Source: Mesostigma viride
Lineage: Eukaryota; Streptophyta; Mesostigmatophyceae; Mesostigmatales; Mesostigmataceae
Length of the DNA stretch: 31,867 nt
Direction of reading: 5' to 3'
Assembly (NCBI GenBank): GCA_009746045.1
Contig: RPFO01001152.1
Location: forward strand, 1 to 31,867
In this document: positions 20,008-28,334 of the stretch, in pieces
Layout: every line of letters starts with the position of its first letter
Position numbering within the stretch: the first letter of the stretch is position 1
Notes under the pieces: model-generated
Databases searched by the model: none
What the model was told of the DNA's origin: nothing
What the model saw: only the letters and a program-made list of their open reading frames with translations
Program-made: the position numbers and the translations under genes

Positions 20008-20928
20008 ATGGTGCAGGAGGAACAGCGGCAGCAGGATTTCCGGTTTCGGCAGTCTGCTGGGGGTTCGATTTCTCCTGAATTACGCCGTGTCGTTCGGGAT
20101 CTATCTTTGTTGCTTGCAGATCGTCCGCCTGTAATTCGCAGCTTCGTGCAATTCGTCGACGACCAGGTCGAAGACTGGGAGCGAATTCTGCGACACGTAC
20201 AAACCATCGTCATTCCGGAGCACCGGAGCATCGACGACCTTGAGCAGGAGCTTCACGGGTTGGTCGGCATCCAGACGGTGATTACTGCAGTAGCAGAGCG
20301 AGTGCGGACGGAGTTGGCAGCAAGGCGAGGCGAGGTTGCGGAGGCAGCTGGCGCAGGGCGACACGAGTTTGTGCCGACAGTAGCGGGCGCGGGAGTACCA
20401 CGTGCTTTCGCAGGCGGCATCGGCGACGAGGGTGTTGCAGCGGGTCCAGTTAGGCGTGAACGACGCGGAGCGGAGCATCACAGGCGGCTTGCAGAGGTCG
20501 GGGCGACAGCGGAAGCCATCGCCGGAGGACCGCGCGCAACAAGAGTCGGCAGGTTTCCAGAGCGTGTAAGAGTTCCTTTTCAGGAACTGCCCCCGCCCCT
20601 TCGCGTTCGTGTGACGCGTTGGGAGGAGTTTGCACCTCTTAGGTACGAGAGTGACCTTGAGGTAGGAGCAAGGGGTGTCGCTGGGCTAGGCGACGAGGCA
20701 CTCGGCGACCACGAGGTGCCAACGTACAATCCGCGAGGTGCCAACGACGGGTTGTCACCTGTCTACTTTACCAACGGTGACGATTCAGTCATCGCGGGCC
20801 GACAGCGGGTCGACGACGGCGCAGCAGGTAGCAGGGTACCAGAGCTGATTGTGGTGAGCGACAGCGACGACGACAGCGACAAGGAGAACCAGGACGCGCC
20901 TGGGGCCAGCTGTGGTGGTCTTGCCTGA
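20008..20928 (+). CDS. Outer element ORF1, unknown protein, 306 aa
   Basis: ATG start, single open frame, stop TGA. The N-terminal half (about residues 15-115) is predicted helical, with a heptad-like region around VEDWERILRHVQTIVIPEHR. The middle is Ala/Gly/Arg-rich. The C-terminus reads VPELIVVSDSDDDSDKENQD: a hydrophobic core followed by Ser/Asp, which fits the SUMO-interacting motif pattern, and a KEN tripeptide. Canonical copia elements have no ORF before gag, but the inner element also has one at the same position, so it may be a lineage trait. Function unknown; it may be an extra N-terminal structural protein. The gap to the gag ATG is about 100 nt. Confidence 0.65.
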   Translation: MVQEEQRQQDFRFRQSAGGSISPELRRVVRDLSLLLADRPPVIRSFVQFVDDQVEDWERILRHVQTIVIPEHRSIDDLEQELHGLVGIQTVITAVAERVRTELAARRGEVAEAAGAGRHEFVPTVAGAGVPRAFAGGIGDEGVAAGPVRRERRGAEHHRRLAEVGATAEAIAGGPRATRVGRFPERVRVPFQELPPPLRVRVTRWEEFAPLRYESDLEVGARGVAGLGDEALGDHEVPTYNPRGANDGLSPVYFTNGDDSVIAGRQRVDDGAAGSRVPELIVVSDSDDDSDKENQDAPGASCGGLA

Positions 20929-21030
20929 GTGGTAACACTTGGCACTTTCCTTTCTTGTTCAGTAGCTTATATTGCTTTAATTGCTGCTTGGCCACTTGGC
21001 TGGCTGTAGCAGATCTGAACAGAGGCCATC

Positions 21031-21578
21031 ATGGAGGATGGAGCTATCAACCAACAAGCGGGCTTTATGGGCTTCGGACGGCGCGGCGATGGACGAGATG
21101 GACGCGATGGACGCGGTGGACGCGATGGACGCGGGGACGGCCAGGCGCTGGGAGACCAGGCTGAGGTGCCAGATAATCAGAGCCAAGGATCTCAGGGCGG
21201 GCAGCACGCGCCAGCCGCAGATCAAGCGGCGCCTAAGCGACCAACCGTTGCTGAGGGGTACGCGGTGCTAGGCCAGTTTCAGTCCATCAAGGACAATTGG
21301 CAGCCCCGGGATGCTGAAAGGATGTTAGAGGACATGAACTTGTACACGGAGATATACAACGGTGACAAGCTTCGCATCCTGGCGTCTAGTGCCTACATAC
21401 GGCAGTCGGCGAGGCGGCTGTTCAAGTTTGTTCGGGAGCGACACGCGGCGGGGGACACCTGGGCGGCGTTTATGACGCGACTCAGGGTGTTCCTGAGTGA
21501 CAAGAGGACCATAGATGGGTCCCACCTGAAGCAAGAATACCTGGACTACAAGCCCATCAAGGGGCAACTAGTGGTCCA
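21031..21578 (+). CDS. Outer element Gag, N-terminal part (split by insertion)
   Basis: Starts ATG at 21031. After a short leader comes an Arg/Gly/Asp-rich stretch (GRRGDGRDGRDGRGGRDGRG, from a 9/12-bp DNA repeat at about 21082-21140), then a helical capsid-like region from about residue 80. The frame is cut at codon 183 (GTG GTC CA|C) by the inner element; beyond it the old frame runs into LTR sequence and stops at 21607. Removing the inner element and one GTCCA copy restores a 392-codon gag. That the frame rejoins so exactly is strong evidence for the nested reading. Confidence 0.8.
21574..21578 (+). repeat. Target-site duplication of the inner element, left
   Basis: GTCCA, matching 29096-29100. 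LTR identity starts at the next base. Confidence 0.9.
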
Positions 21579-21956
21579 AGTTAGTCTAAGTCTCCCGCCT
21601 GTAGCCTAAGTGGACACGTGCCAGCACCGCCGGCGCCCAATTGGGTACTGGGACGGTGCTGGACTAGAACAGTCGTGGCATGGACACGTGGCTGTACTCA
21701 GTATGTGATGAGCCGGTACCTCAGTACCGGGACTGTAGTTGTCATGTTAGGACTGACTAGATCAGGTTGTAACTGATAGGTTAGTCCGTCCAGGATCAGT
21801 AAGTTAGTTTAACTTACGCAAAGTCTGGCCAGCCATCGTTGACGGCTGGCCAGCAGTATATGTGCCACATTATCCTAATGCCAAGGTGTCTCGTCGTTCA
21901 CGCACACACACGCCATTTGGCAGTGCCCGAGCATTCCAGCTTTGTGTTGCATAACT
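21579..21956 (+). repeat. 5' LTR of the inner element, 378 bp
   Basis: By eye identical to 28718-29095. Ends are AGTTA...TAACT (5-bp inverted), not TG...CA. U3 is rich in hairpins: CCAGCACCG/CGGTGCTGG (about 21619-21661), CCGGTAC/GTACCGG, GTAAGTTA/TAACTTAC (about 21799-21817) and CTGGCCAGCC/GGCTGGCCAG (21825-21853). The last lies 3 bp before a TATA-like TATATG (21857). The sequence right after the LTR (TGCATTAAAAACC) has no TGG, so no standard tRNA primer site is evident. Confidence 0.95.
21825..21862 (+). promoter_or_regulatory. Hairpin and TATA-like core promoter in the inner 5' LTR
   Basis: A perfect 10-bp stem (CTGGCCAGCC/GGCTGGCCAG, 9-nt loop) is followed after 3 bp by TATATG. The outer LTR has the same arrangement of a hairpin followed by TATATAAA. 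A promoter role is inferred. Confidence 0.45.
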
Positions 21957-22060
21957 TGCATTAAAAACCTCCAAAAACATACACGACAAAACGACGAGCG
22001 TGCGAAACGTACAGTTCGCAAACACCCATTTCCATTTTTTTTACCCATCTTTTTGAACTA

Positions 22061-22349
22061 ATGGCTCCCAAGAACAACAAGGGAAAGGCCCTTGTGGGCG
22101 CGACTTCCTCGGAGGAGGAGTCGCCGTCGGTGACGAGGTACCAGTCGTCGTCGTCCCCGATGTCCGATGACTCGGGGACGTCGGACTCGATCCTGGAAAG
22201 TATGCGCCAGGATTACGAGAACCGGGATGCTCAGGATCCCATGCATCCTGAGGATGCGGCGATGGCGGCAGCCGACCCGACGTATCGTGACGTTGTGGAG
22301 AACGTCGTGGTGCGCGTTCCCCTGATGCGTAGGGCGCGGGGTCGACCCC
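22061..22349 (+). CDS. Inner element ORF1a
   Basis: ATG start about 105 nt after the LTR. It encodes MAPKNNKGKALVGATSSEEE, then a Ser/Asp/Glu-rich stretch and RDVVENVVVRVPLM. The frame continues to 22642 but becomes Arg/Trp-rich nonsense after about 22345, while the -1 frame becomes acidic and protein-like (ESEEEESGESDSVSETSS). The true product is probably ORF1a joined to ORF1b by a -1 shift between about 22333 and 22350, or one base has been lost or gained. No family recognised. Confidence 0.55.
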
Positions 22350-23367
22350 GGTGGTGCGTCAGAGGGGACCACCATATGCACCACGTGGTGCGGGGGCGGG
22401 GCCCGAGTCGGAGGAGGAGGAGAGTGGGGAGTCCGACAGCGTGTCGGAAACCAGCTCGCTGGGTTTGTTTGGACTGCAGCCATCGTCGGCAGACGAGGCG
22501 CGCAGTGCGCAGGTGGCAGCAGATGCTGCCATGGCGCAGAGCCTGCAGGAGCAGGAGTCCGCAGAAGAGCGGAGGTTGGCAGTGCGCGCACGTGAGCGCG
22601 CCCAACAAATGGAGGATGCTGCCCAGGTCCGCGCGGCATTGATGAGGAGGTCAGAGTCGCCGAGGTCAGCGTCACCGACCCATGAAGTGGTGCGGAGGGC
22701 GGACCTGGCGTGTTTCCAGCGCCTTCGACGGTCGGCAACGATCCCGAGGGAGATTGATGGAGTGCTGCAGGAGTCGGAGTATTCTTTGACGGGTCCGTCG
22801 GCGTCCGAAGCGGACGACCTGGTGGAGATGACGCCGGCTATGCAGGCGCGAGAGAAGGAGGCTCAGAGGAGGCTCGCGGTCTTCAAGGCGGAGAGGGAGA
22901 AGAAGCAGCGGAGGCGGAACGTGATCGCGCAGAGGAAGCTGCGCGAGCAGCAAGAGCGTGACAGGGCGGAGGCGCTCGCGGCCAGGATTCGGGTGAAGAT
23001 GTCTCACACCAAGGTGAGGTGTGAGCGTCTCACCCGCGACCTGAAGAGCTGGAAATACCGGAAGGTCGCGGAGATAGCACCTTTGCAGGGGCCGGCTCGT
23101 CGGGAAGCCGAGGAGCGCTACCGCAGGCATCTGGCCGCCTGGGAGGAAAGCGTAGGTCGCCTGGAGAGGCGTATGCTGAAGCAGCGACGCCGTATGTCGA
23201 AGAACATCAAGAAGGCTGCGGTGAGGGGATGCATGGGGGAGGCGGTAAGAGCTGAATTTGGTTTGATGCCGGATGAACGCATTTCTACCGAACAACTCTA
23301 CCATTTTTTGTCGCAGCCAACGCATACCATTCAAACCGAGACGGCACAGCGGCAAGGACCAGGGTGA
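22333..23367 (+). CDS. Inner element ORF1b, charged coiled-coil protein
   Basis: Open from just after TAG at 22330-22332; no ATG near its start, so it probably continues ORF1a by a -1 shift. The N-terminal part is acidic and Ser-rich; about residues 60-120 are Ala/Gln/Arg-rich helix; about 185-300 form a strongly basic, probably coiled-coil region (EKEAQRRLAVFKAEREKKQR and following). This would suit nucleic acid binding. It ends in TGA at 23365-23367, after which the same frame is open again. With ORF1a it fills the same position as ORF1 of the outer element but shows no clear sequence match to it. Confidence 0.6.
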   Translation, partial: GAGSTPVVRQRGPPYAPRGAGAGPESEEEESGESDSVSETSSLGLFGLQPSSADEARSAQVAADAAMAQSLQEQESAEERRLAVRARERAQQMEDAAQVRAALMRRSESPRSASPTHEVVRRADLACFQRLRRSATIPREIDGVLQESEYSLTGPSASEADDLVEMTPAMQAREKEAQRRLAVFKAEREKKQRRRNVIAQRKLREQQERDRAEALAARIRVKMSHTKVRCERLTRDLKSWKYRKVAEIAPLQGPARREAEERYRRHLAAWEESVGRLERRMLKQRRRMSKNIKKAAVRGCMGEAVRAEFGLMPDERISTEQLYHFLSQPTHTIQTETAQRQGPG

Positions 23368-23690
23368 CGCACCGGGGCGAACCCGGTCCAGCGACCTTGT
23401 CCACCGGGAGGACATCCGGAGGCAACTCCACTGGCCCAGCAGATGCTGGACGAGGGGCGGGAGCTCACCCCGGGCGAGCATGGCCGCCTAGCAGACACGG
23501 TGGCGAGGCTGGTGGCCTCGCTGAAGCCAACAAAACGCAGGGCACCGGAGGAGGCGTGCCAGCCACAGCAAAAACGCAGGAGGGACGAGAGGGACGAGGG
23601 GGAGGATGACGGGGAGAGGGGGGGCAACCAGGGCGGGGTGGACATGGCACCCAGGAGTCTGCACCAACACGGCACGAGGGCGGGGAGCGG

Positions 23691-23722
<32 letters not shown>

Positions 23723-23775
23723 GCAGCAGCAGCCACAACCAGCAGGAACGACCACAACCTCCAATATGGCCTTGA
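23368..23775 (+). CDS. Inner element ORF1c, low-complexity continuation
   Basis: Same frame as ORF1b after its TGA; the first internal ATG is at 23443. It encodes MLDEGRELTPGEHGRLADTV, a helical segment, then basic KRRR/RDERDEGEDD stretches and a Ser/Asn/Gln run from a CAG/AAC repeat (about 23690-23745). It stops at 23773-23775, overlapping the Gag ATG (23766) by 10 nt in the +1 frame relative to Gag. It may be a readthrough extension of ORF1b or a separate small ORF. Confidence 0.4.
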
Positions 23776-24515
23776 ACAGGCCCAGGTTTGATCCAAAAAA
23801 GAAAGAGGACAAGCTAGTGTTTCCGGGTTTGCCAGAGGGCCACACCCAGGACGAAGCTAGGGAGTGGTTGTTTAAGTTGTCACATGCATATGCTAGCGAC
23901 AATGTCCGTGATTGGTTTGCCTCTCTACGTGCGTCCACACCCATCCATCAATCTGCCAAGCCTATCCAGCAGTTGGTACAATTGTACCAAAAGCGTGCCA
24001 GCAGCGGGGTAGACGTGGCAGAAAATGTGTTGTGGGCGCAGTTCATGGTTGATCTTAGGGCACTTGTTACCACGGGGGAGCACTTAGAAGTGCTTAAGGG
24101 CTTCCAGTGGATAGAGGCCTATAAGGTCAATAAGCGTGACTATGTGAGTGACAACAAAAAATATGTCATGTACATAGAGGGAGATGAGGAGCTGAAGAAG
24201 CTCAATGCCAAGTACCTAGTACACCTATGGCTACAAAAGGCAGAACTGGACCCCACCACCCTGTCAGTAATCCTGGCAGGTCTGAAGGATAAGTGGGAGG
24301 ACTTCAGGAAGGCAATGGCCTATGTGCAGCAATGCCTAGAGCCGTTTGCTGCTGCAGCCAAGGAGGGAAAGGTGAAGCAGGTAAAGGGGGAGGAAGCCTC
24401 AGGTACGGGGCTCTCCAAGAAGCAGATGCAGTCGCTGGTAGCCCAGGTAAAGGCGGTAATGGGGGGGGATAAAAACAAAAACAACAAAAGTGGGGGAGGT
24501 GGAAACAAGGGGGGG
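23766..24515 (+). CDS. Inner element Gag, capsid-like part
   Basis: ATG at 23766, beginning MALNRPRFDPKKKEDKLVFP. About 230 residues of mainly helical capsid-like sequence (for example LPEGHTQDEAREWLFKLSHA and LKDKWEDFRKAMAYVQQCLE) fit a retrotransposon Gag. A Lys/Asn/Gly-rich linker follows. The frame as read runs on to 24656 but loses sense after the G8 tract at 24509-24516; the -1 frame continues the linker naturally and reaches the zinc knuckle. Without the shift, Gag would lack its knuckle. Confidence 0.75.
24509..24515 (+). promoter_or_regulatory. Candidate -1 ribosomal frameshift heptamer
   Basis: G GGG GGG, in phase with the Gag codons AAG GGG GGG GAA. A -1 slip on it allows perfect re-pairing and continues GGA AAG AAC AAT into the zinc-knuckle frame. 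The alternative is loss of one G from a G9 tract in this copy or in the assembly. Confidence 0.45.
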
Positions 24516-24967
24516 GAAAGAACAATAACAATAAAAACAGAAAACAAAGTGGGGGAGCTAGCAAGCCAGGGGGTGCTAAGCCAGCAGGGGGGGACAAGAG
24601 GTTGCCTCATGACCCCACCAAGCATTGCACTAGGTGCCTTTGTAAGGGGCACCTAAAAGATGACTGCTGGAAAGGCAAACCCGACTATGGTTCTGACGTT
24701 GATGTTTGTCCTGGATGCTGGAAAACACGTCACCCCATTGCAGCAGGAGCGCGCTGCACGGCACCCAGGCACAACAAGACCACGCCAGGGCGCTACAACC
24801 GCGCGGGGGCGGCAGACCAGGGTGACACCTGTAAGCTACCCTCACCATTTTTCACAAATGGTTTCCTGTTACCTTCTGTCTGCCAAGTGTTGCCTGAGTG
24901 TGATGATGTGGATTGGGAAGTGGCATATGACATGACACTGTCACACATGATGCGTGACCCACCATAG
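24515..24967 (+). CDS. Inner element Gag, zinc-knuckle part (-1 frame)
   Basis: Continues Gag with a Lys/Asn/Gly linker, then HCTRCLCKGHLKDDCW, a CCHC knuckle (C-x2-C-x4-H-x4-C) at about 24621-24664, used by Gag to bind RNA. A second Cys pair (VCPGCWKTRH) follows. There is no D-T-G-type protease between here and the integrase. Ends TAG at 24965-24967; the -1 frame holding integrase opens at 24958, so the overlap is only 10 nt. Confidence 0.7.
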   Translation, partial: GKNNNNKNRKQSGGASKPGGAKPAGGDKRLPHDPTKHCTRCLCKGHLKDDCWKGKPDYGSDVDVCPGCWKTRHPIAAGARCTAPRHNKTTPGRYNRAGAADQGDTCKLPSPFFTNGFLLPSVCQVLPECDDVDWEVAYDMTLSHMMRDPP

Positions 24968-26307
24968 CCTCCCTTAGTGCAGCAGCAGAAAAGGTAATCA
25001 CGTATGGTGCTCTAGCAGAGCAACTGCACAAGGTTATGGGCCATGAGGCTGTGGCTGAAAGGCTAGCCAATAAAATACAAGGCCATGATCTGGAACAGAT
25101 GTGCAGGCACGTACGTAAGCACTGTGAGCAATGTCAGCTATATGCTCCTAAGCCCAGAAAATGGCATGTGGCCACACCACCACTGGCTAGAGGCAAACTG
25201 GTTGGGGATGTTATACACGTGGTGAAGGACACGGTATACTACCTAGTCATAAAGGATGCCTGGTCAAGGTTTGTGGTAGTGGAGCCCCTGCCTGGGATGG
25301 ATAAAGAGCAGCTGCACAGAGCTTTACAGATAGCCTTGGCACGTTTTCACCCCATTGAAAAAGTAATGCTGGATCAGCAGTTTCTCTGCATCCAGGACAG
25401 GAATGACCTGCCCAAGATAGAAGTGTCTGGGGCTCAAGATCATGAACGTCAGGGGTTGGTAGAACGTACCATGAGAGCCATCAGGGATGTGATAAGAAAA
25501 ATGCCATCCAGGTTGGCTGACTCTGGTAGCTATGCTGACAGGGCATCTTGGGCAGCAGGGGTGACTACCCAGCTAAACGCCAAACCAATAATGTCCTCAC
25601 CTTTTGGGGAAATCACCCCAACTGGCCTTCAGTCAGGCAGCTATGCTTCAGAGGTACACACTCACTACAACACACAAAGGCAGCACTTAGCCAAGTTGCT
25701 GGCAAAGAAAGACAAAAATAATGCCAGGCCTGTGTTTGAAGTGGGGGACCATGTGTTGTTTTTCAGAGAGGGTGACAGAGGAAGAGCACACTCTGCCAGA
25801 TGGCACGGTCCAGCTGTAGTCACCAAAATTCATGAAGAAGGGACTGCAGTCACTATACAACATGACAGAGAGCGTGTGGTCAGCAAGCATAGACTCAAGC
25901 TTTATTACCCACCACTGGCAGACGTGTCAGGGGTAGAATTCTTGGACATGGATTCAGAGCAGGAGTCTGGTGGATTGATCTCACCCAATGAATTGGCTAA
26001 GGACGTCATTGATGCAAGCACTAGTACCACAGTAGAAGCTCCTGTGTTCCTCAGTAGTGCAGCCCCACTACAACCCAATAGTCCACCTGGGCAGGAGGAC
26101 GGTGCACAGGGTGAGCAGCAGGTAGCACCTCCCTCACACCTGGAGGAGTCACAAAAAAGAGCAGATCCTGTCGTTCCCAGGAAGTCATTTGCTGAGATTC
26201 TTAAGGCCTTGCACAAGGCACACAACACTAAAGCAGTTGTGGCAACAGGTACAGCACAGGTCAATGCTGTAGGGGATGCAGTCAAGATCCTAGTATTTTG
26301 GCTGTAG
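24958..26307 (+). CDS. Inner element integrase frame
   Basis: Open from 24958 with an internal ATG at 25036. In order: an HHCC zinc module (LHKVMGHE, HX4H; HCEQC, CX2C); an RNase H-fold core with Asp in KLVGDVIHV, Asp in VMLDQQF and Glu in QGLVERTMRA (residues 58, 113 and 143 counted from 25036), giving D-29-E instead of the usual D-35-E; then a C-terminal SH3-like module (FEVGDHVLFF...ARWHGPAVVTKI...SKHRLKLYY) close to the GPY/F module known from Ty3/gypsy and retroviral integrases. A Ser/Pro/Gln linker ends the frame. Integrase inserts the cDNA; the 5-bp target duplication is its footprint. The protease is encoded after it, in the -1 frame. Confidence 0.85.
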   Translation, partial: PTIASLSAAAEKVITYGALAEQLHKVMGHEAVAERLANKIQGHDLEQMCRHVRKHCEQCQLYAPKPRKWHVATPPLARGKLVGDVIHVVKDTVYYLVIKDAWSRFVVVEPLPGMDKEQLHRALQIALARFHPIEKVMLDQQFLCIQDRNDLPKIEVSGAQDHERQGLVERTMRAIRDVIRKMPSRLADSGSYADRASWAAGVTTQLNAKPIMSSPFGEITPTGLQSGSYASEVHTHYNTQRQHLAKLLAKKDKNNARPVFEVGDHVLFFREGDRGRAHSARWHGPAVVTKIHEEGTAVTIQHDRERVVSKHRLKLYYPPLADVSGVEFLDMDSEQESGGLISPNELAKDVIDASTSTTVEAPVFLSSAAPLQPNSPPGQEDGAQGEQQVAPPSHLEESQKRADPVVPRKSFAEILKALHKAHNTKAVVATGTAQVNAVGDAVKILVFWL

Positions 26308-28334
26308 ACACCCAAGCACAGGTGAGTATCATCAGTGCAGAAGCTGTATCTGGTCTGAAAATGAAGGCCTCACCATGGGCTAGAGTGTCAGATTTTTCAG
26401 GCAAAACCAAAATGCAGGTCAAAGGTCAGGTGAGCATTCAAATCTTGGGTATGCCCACTCCATTTCAGGTGGTTGAGGGCTACTCAGGGAATGCCCTGTT
26501 AGGGGAACCTTTTGTATCTTACCCTGGTGTTGTCATCTCAGCTGGGAGGTTGAGTGTGGCAGGGGTAGGACAGGTGCCTCTAGATCATTTTAAAATCCCT
26601 TTGAGCCAGATTAGCACTGGGTTGGATGCTGCCATCAATGCAGTTAAGCCCAAGTACCTCCCAGGTCAGGAACCGTGTGTGGAGGACCTCATACACTCTC
26701 AAAAGCTACACCCTTCAGCGTTTGGGCTTGGTAGATGGGATGTTGCATCCATGTCTCCCCTGTCCTATGATGATATTGTACGGGACTGCCAGACGCAGAT
26801 TGGGTTTCTTAAGTGGCTTGAGGCTTTTACCAAAGCCAGGGAGGAGTGGGTTGTTCCAGATGCACGTAGTCCCACACACACACCACCTGTGACTCCTCTT
26901 GATGCTATGCCAGCTGGGGCCAAGAAGCTAAGGTTAAAGTTTGTGTGCAAGCATAAACCTCAGGCTGATGGGGGACCACCCATTTTCCATGCTAGGCCAT
27001 GTGTTACTGAGTTCAGGGGCTCTACAGAGCTGACAGAGGCTGAGCTTTATACTCCTGGTATTCAGCAAACGTCTCTCAAGGTGTTGCTTTCCTTGTTTTT
27101 GCATCAGCTTAATACAGGGAAGGATTATGTGTGTAAAGCCACAGATATCAAAAGAGCCTTTCTAAAGGGGGACCCTGCCATAGCACAGCAGGTCTGGAGA
27201 GGTCAGGTATACGTGGTGAATACTCCTAAGGTGTGGCACAGGGATATTGTTCAACCCTTGTTGAGGCCAAACCTGGGGGTTGAAGGGTTGCAGTCAGCTC
27301 CAAAAATTTTTAGGCTGTCTGCACAGGAGGTATTCATGAAGCTAGGGGCCACCTATGATGACATTGACCCTTGCCTGTTTGTCATCCCACACCCTGATGG
27401 AATGATGATGTTTGTCTGGCATGGGGATGATCAGTTAATCTCAGGTCCTAGAGCTGCAGTGGATGCTTTCATAGCTCAGGTGTCTGCCAGTTTTGAGATT
27501 GGCAAGCAGCTAGAGCTGGGCAAGGAGCCAGTCAAGTTCTGTGGCATGATGCTTGAGTTGCTGCAGCAGCAGGGCAGCTGGGTTTGTTCCATGCAGGCCT
27601 CTGCTGAATACATTAAGTCTTGTCTGGATGTCCTGCCTGTTCACATCACCCCTGACATGTGCCCTACCATTAGAGGCAAGCTTGGTTGGCTATGTGCTAC
27701 ATGTGCACCCCACCTGGCTTTTGTGAGCAGGGTAGATGATGAGGTACTACAGGAGGTAGGAGCACGGGCAATCAAGCAGTTGTTGCATGATGGTCCACCT
27801 TTGATGCTTCACTCACTGGACCTGTTTACTCCCATTCACATCACGTGCATGATGGATAGTTCAATGGAGTCCAGGGTAGTTACCAAGGTTCAAGCCAGAG
27901 AGGCTGGATTGTTTTTCCTGCATAACCAAGGTGGGAAGAAGTCACTAGTCTCCTGGTTCAGTAGATTGCACAAGAGGAAAGCTGTGAGTAGCAATGTAGC
28001 TGAATGCAGGGCTGTGGTATCTTCTGTCTTGCATGCAAGGTATCTCAATCACTTGCTGGTCTGGCTTCAACACCAGGCTGGTAGCTCTGCAGGAGTGAAA
28101 GCACATTTGCTGACTGACTCTCAATCTATCATCTCTTTCCTTGCCAATCCTTTGGCTGTACACTCGGACCTGGATTGGATTGTGCTAAAACAGGAATGCA
28201 AGTACCTGGAGTCTAAAGCCCACGTCAGGGACAAAGACAATGCTGCAGATGCACTGACCAAGGTGCCACAAGCAGCAGGACCACAATACCAGGTCTTGTA
28301 TGGGTTGATGAACCCTGGTTACAGTCTGAAGTGA
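26232..28334 (+). CDS. Inner element protease - reverse transcriptase - RNase H
   Basis: Frame -1 to integrase, open from 26232, with a TTG at 26298 but no ATG near the start. Counting from 26298: a retropepsin-like domain at residues 1-90 (AVDTQAQVSIIS, flap-like FSGKTKMQVKGQV, NALLGEPFV) with triplet D-T-Q instead of D-T-G; a linker; RT from about 205, with FHARPCVTEF, catalytic Asp283 in CKATDIKRAFLKGD, LQSAPKIFRL, DPCLFV, and Asp377-Asp378 in WHGDD where copia has Y-V-D-D; and RNase H with Asp520 (CMMDSS), Glu569 (NVAECRAV), Asp607 (LLTDSQS) and DNAADALTK. The RT/RH motifs place it in Ty1/copia. Stop TGA at 28332-28334. Confidence 0.9.
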   Translation, partial: SSCGNRYSTGQCCRGCSQDPSILAVDTQAQVSIISAEAVSGLKMKASPWARVSDFSGKTKMQVKGQVSIQILGMPTPFQVVEGYSGNALLGEPFVSYPGVVISAGRLSVAGVGQVPLDHFKIPLSQISTGLDAAINAVKPKYLPGQEPCVEDLIHSQKLHPSAFGLGRWDVASMSPLSYDDIVRDCQTQIGFLKWLEAFTKAREEWVVPDARSPTHTPPVTPLDAMPAGAKKLRLKFVCKHKPQADGGPPIFHARPCVTEFRGSTELTEAELYTPGIQQTSLKVLLSLFLHQLNTGKDYVCKATDIKRAFLKGDPAIAQQVWRGQVYVVNTPKVWHRDIVQPLLRPNLGVEGLQSAPKIFRLSAQEVFMKLGATYDDIDPCLFVIPHPDGMMMFVWHGDDQLISGPRAAVDAFIAQVSASFEIGKQLELGKEPVKFCGMMLELLQQQGSWVCSMQASAEYIKSCLDVLPVHITPDMCPTIRGKLGWLCATCAPHLAFVSRVDDEVLQEVGARAIKQLLHDGPPLMLHSLDLFTPIHITCMMDSSMESRVVTKVQAREAGLFFLHNQGGKKSLVSWFSRLHKRKAVSSNVAECRAVVSSVLHARYLNHLLVWLQHQAGSSAGVKAHLLTDSQSIISFLANPLAVHSDLDWIVLKQECKYLESKAHVRDKDNAADALTKVPQAAGPQYQVLYGLMNPGYSLK

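Noticed and set aside
22231-24848. Minus-strand frames over the inner element (for example 22672-23481, 23465-23944, 24320-24652)
   Set aside because: They are complements of well-supported plus-strand retrotransposon coding sequence and show no domain.
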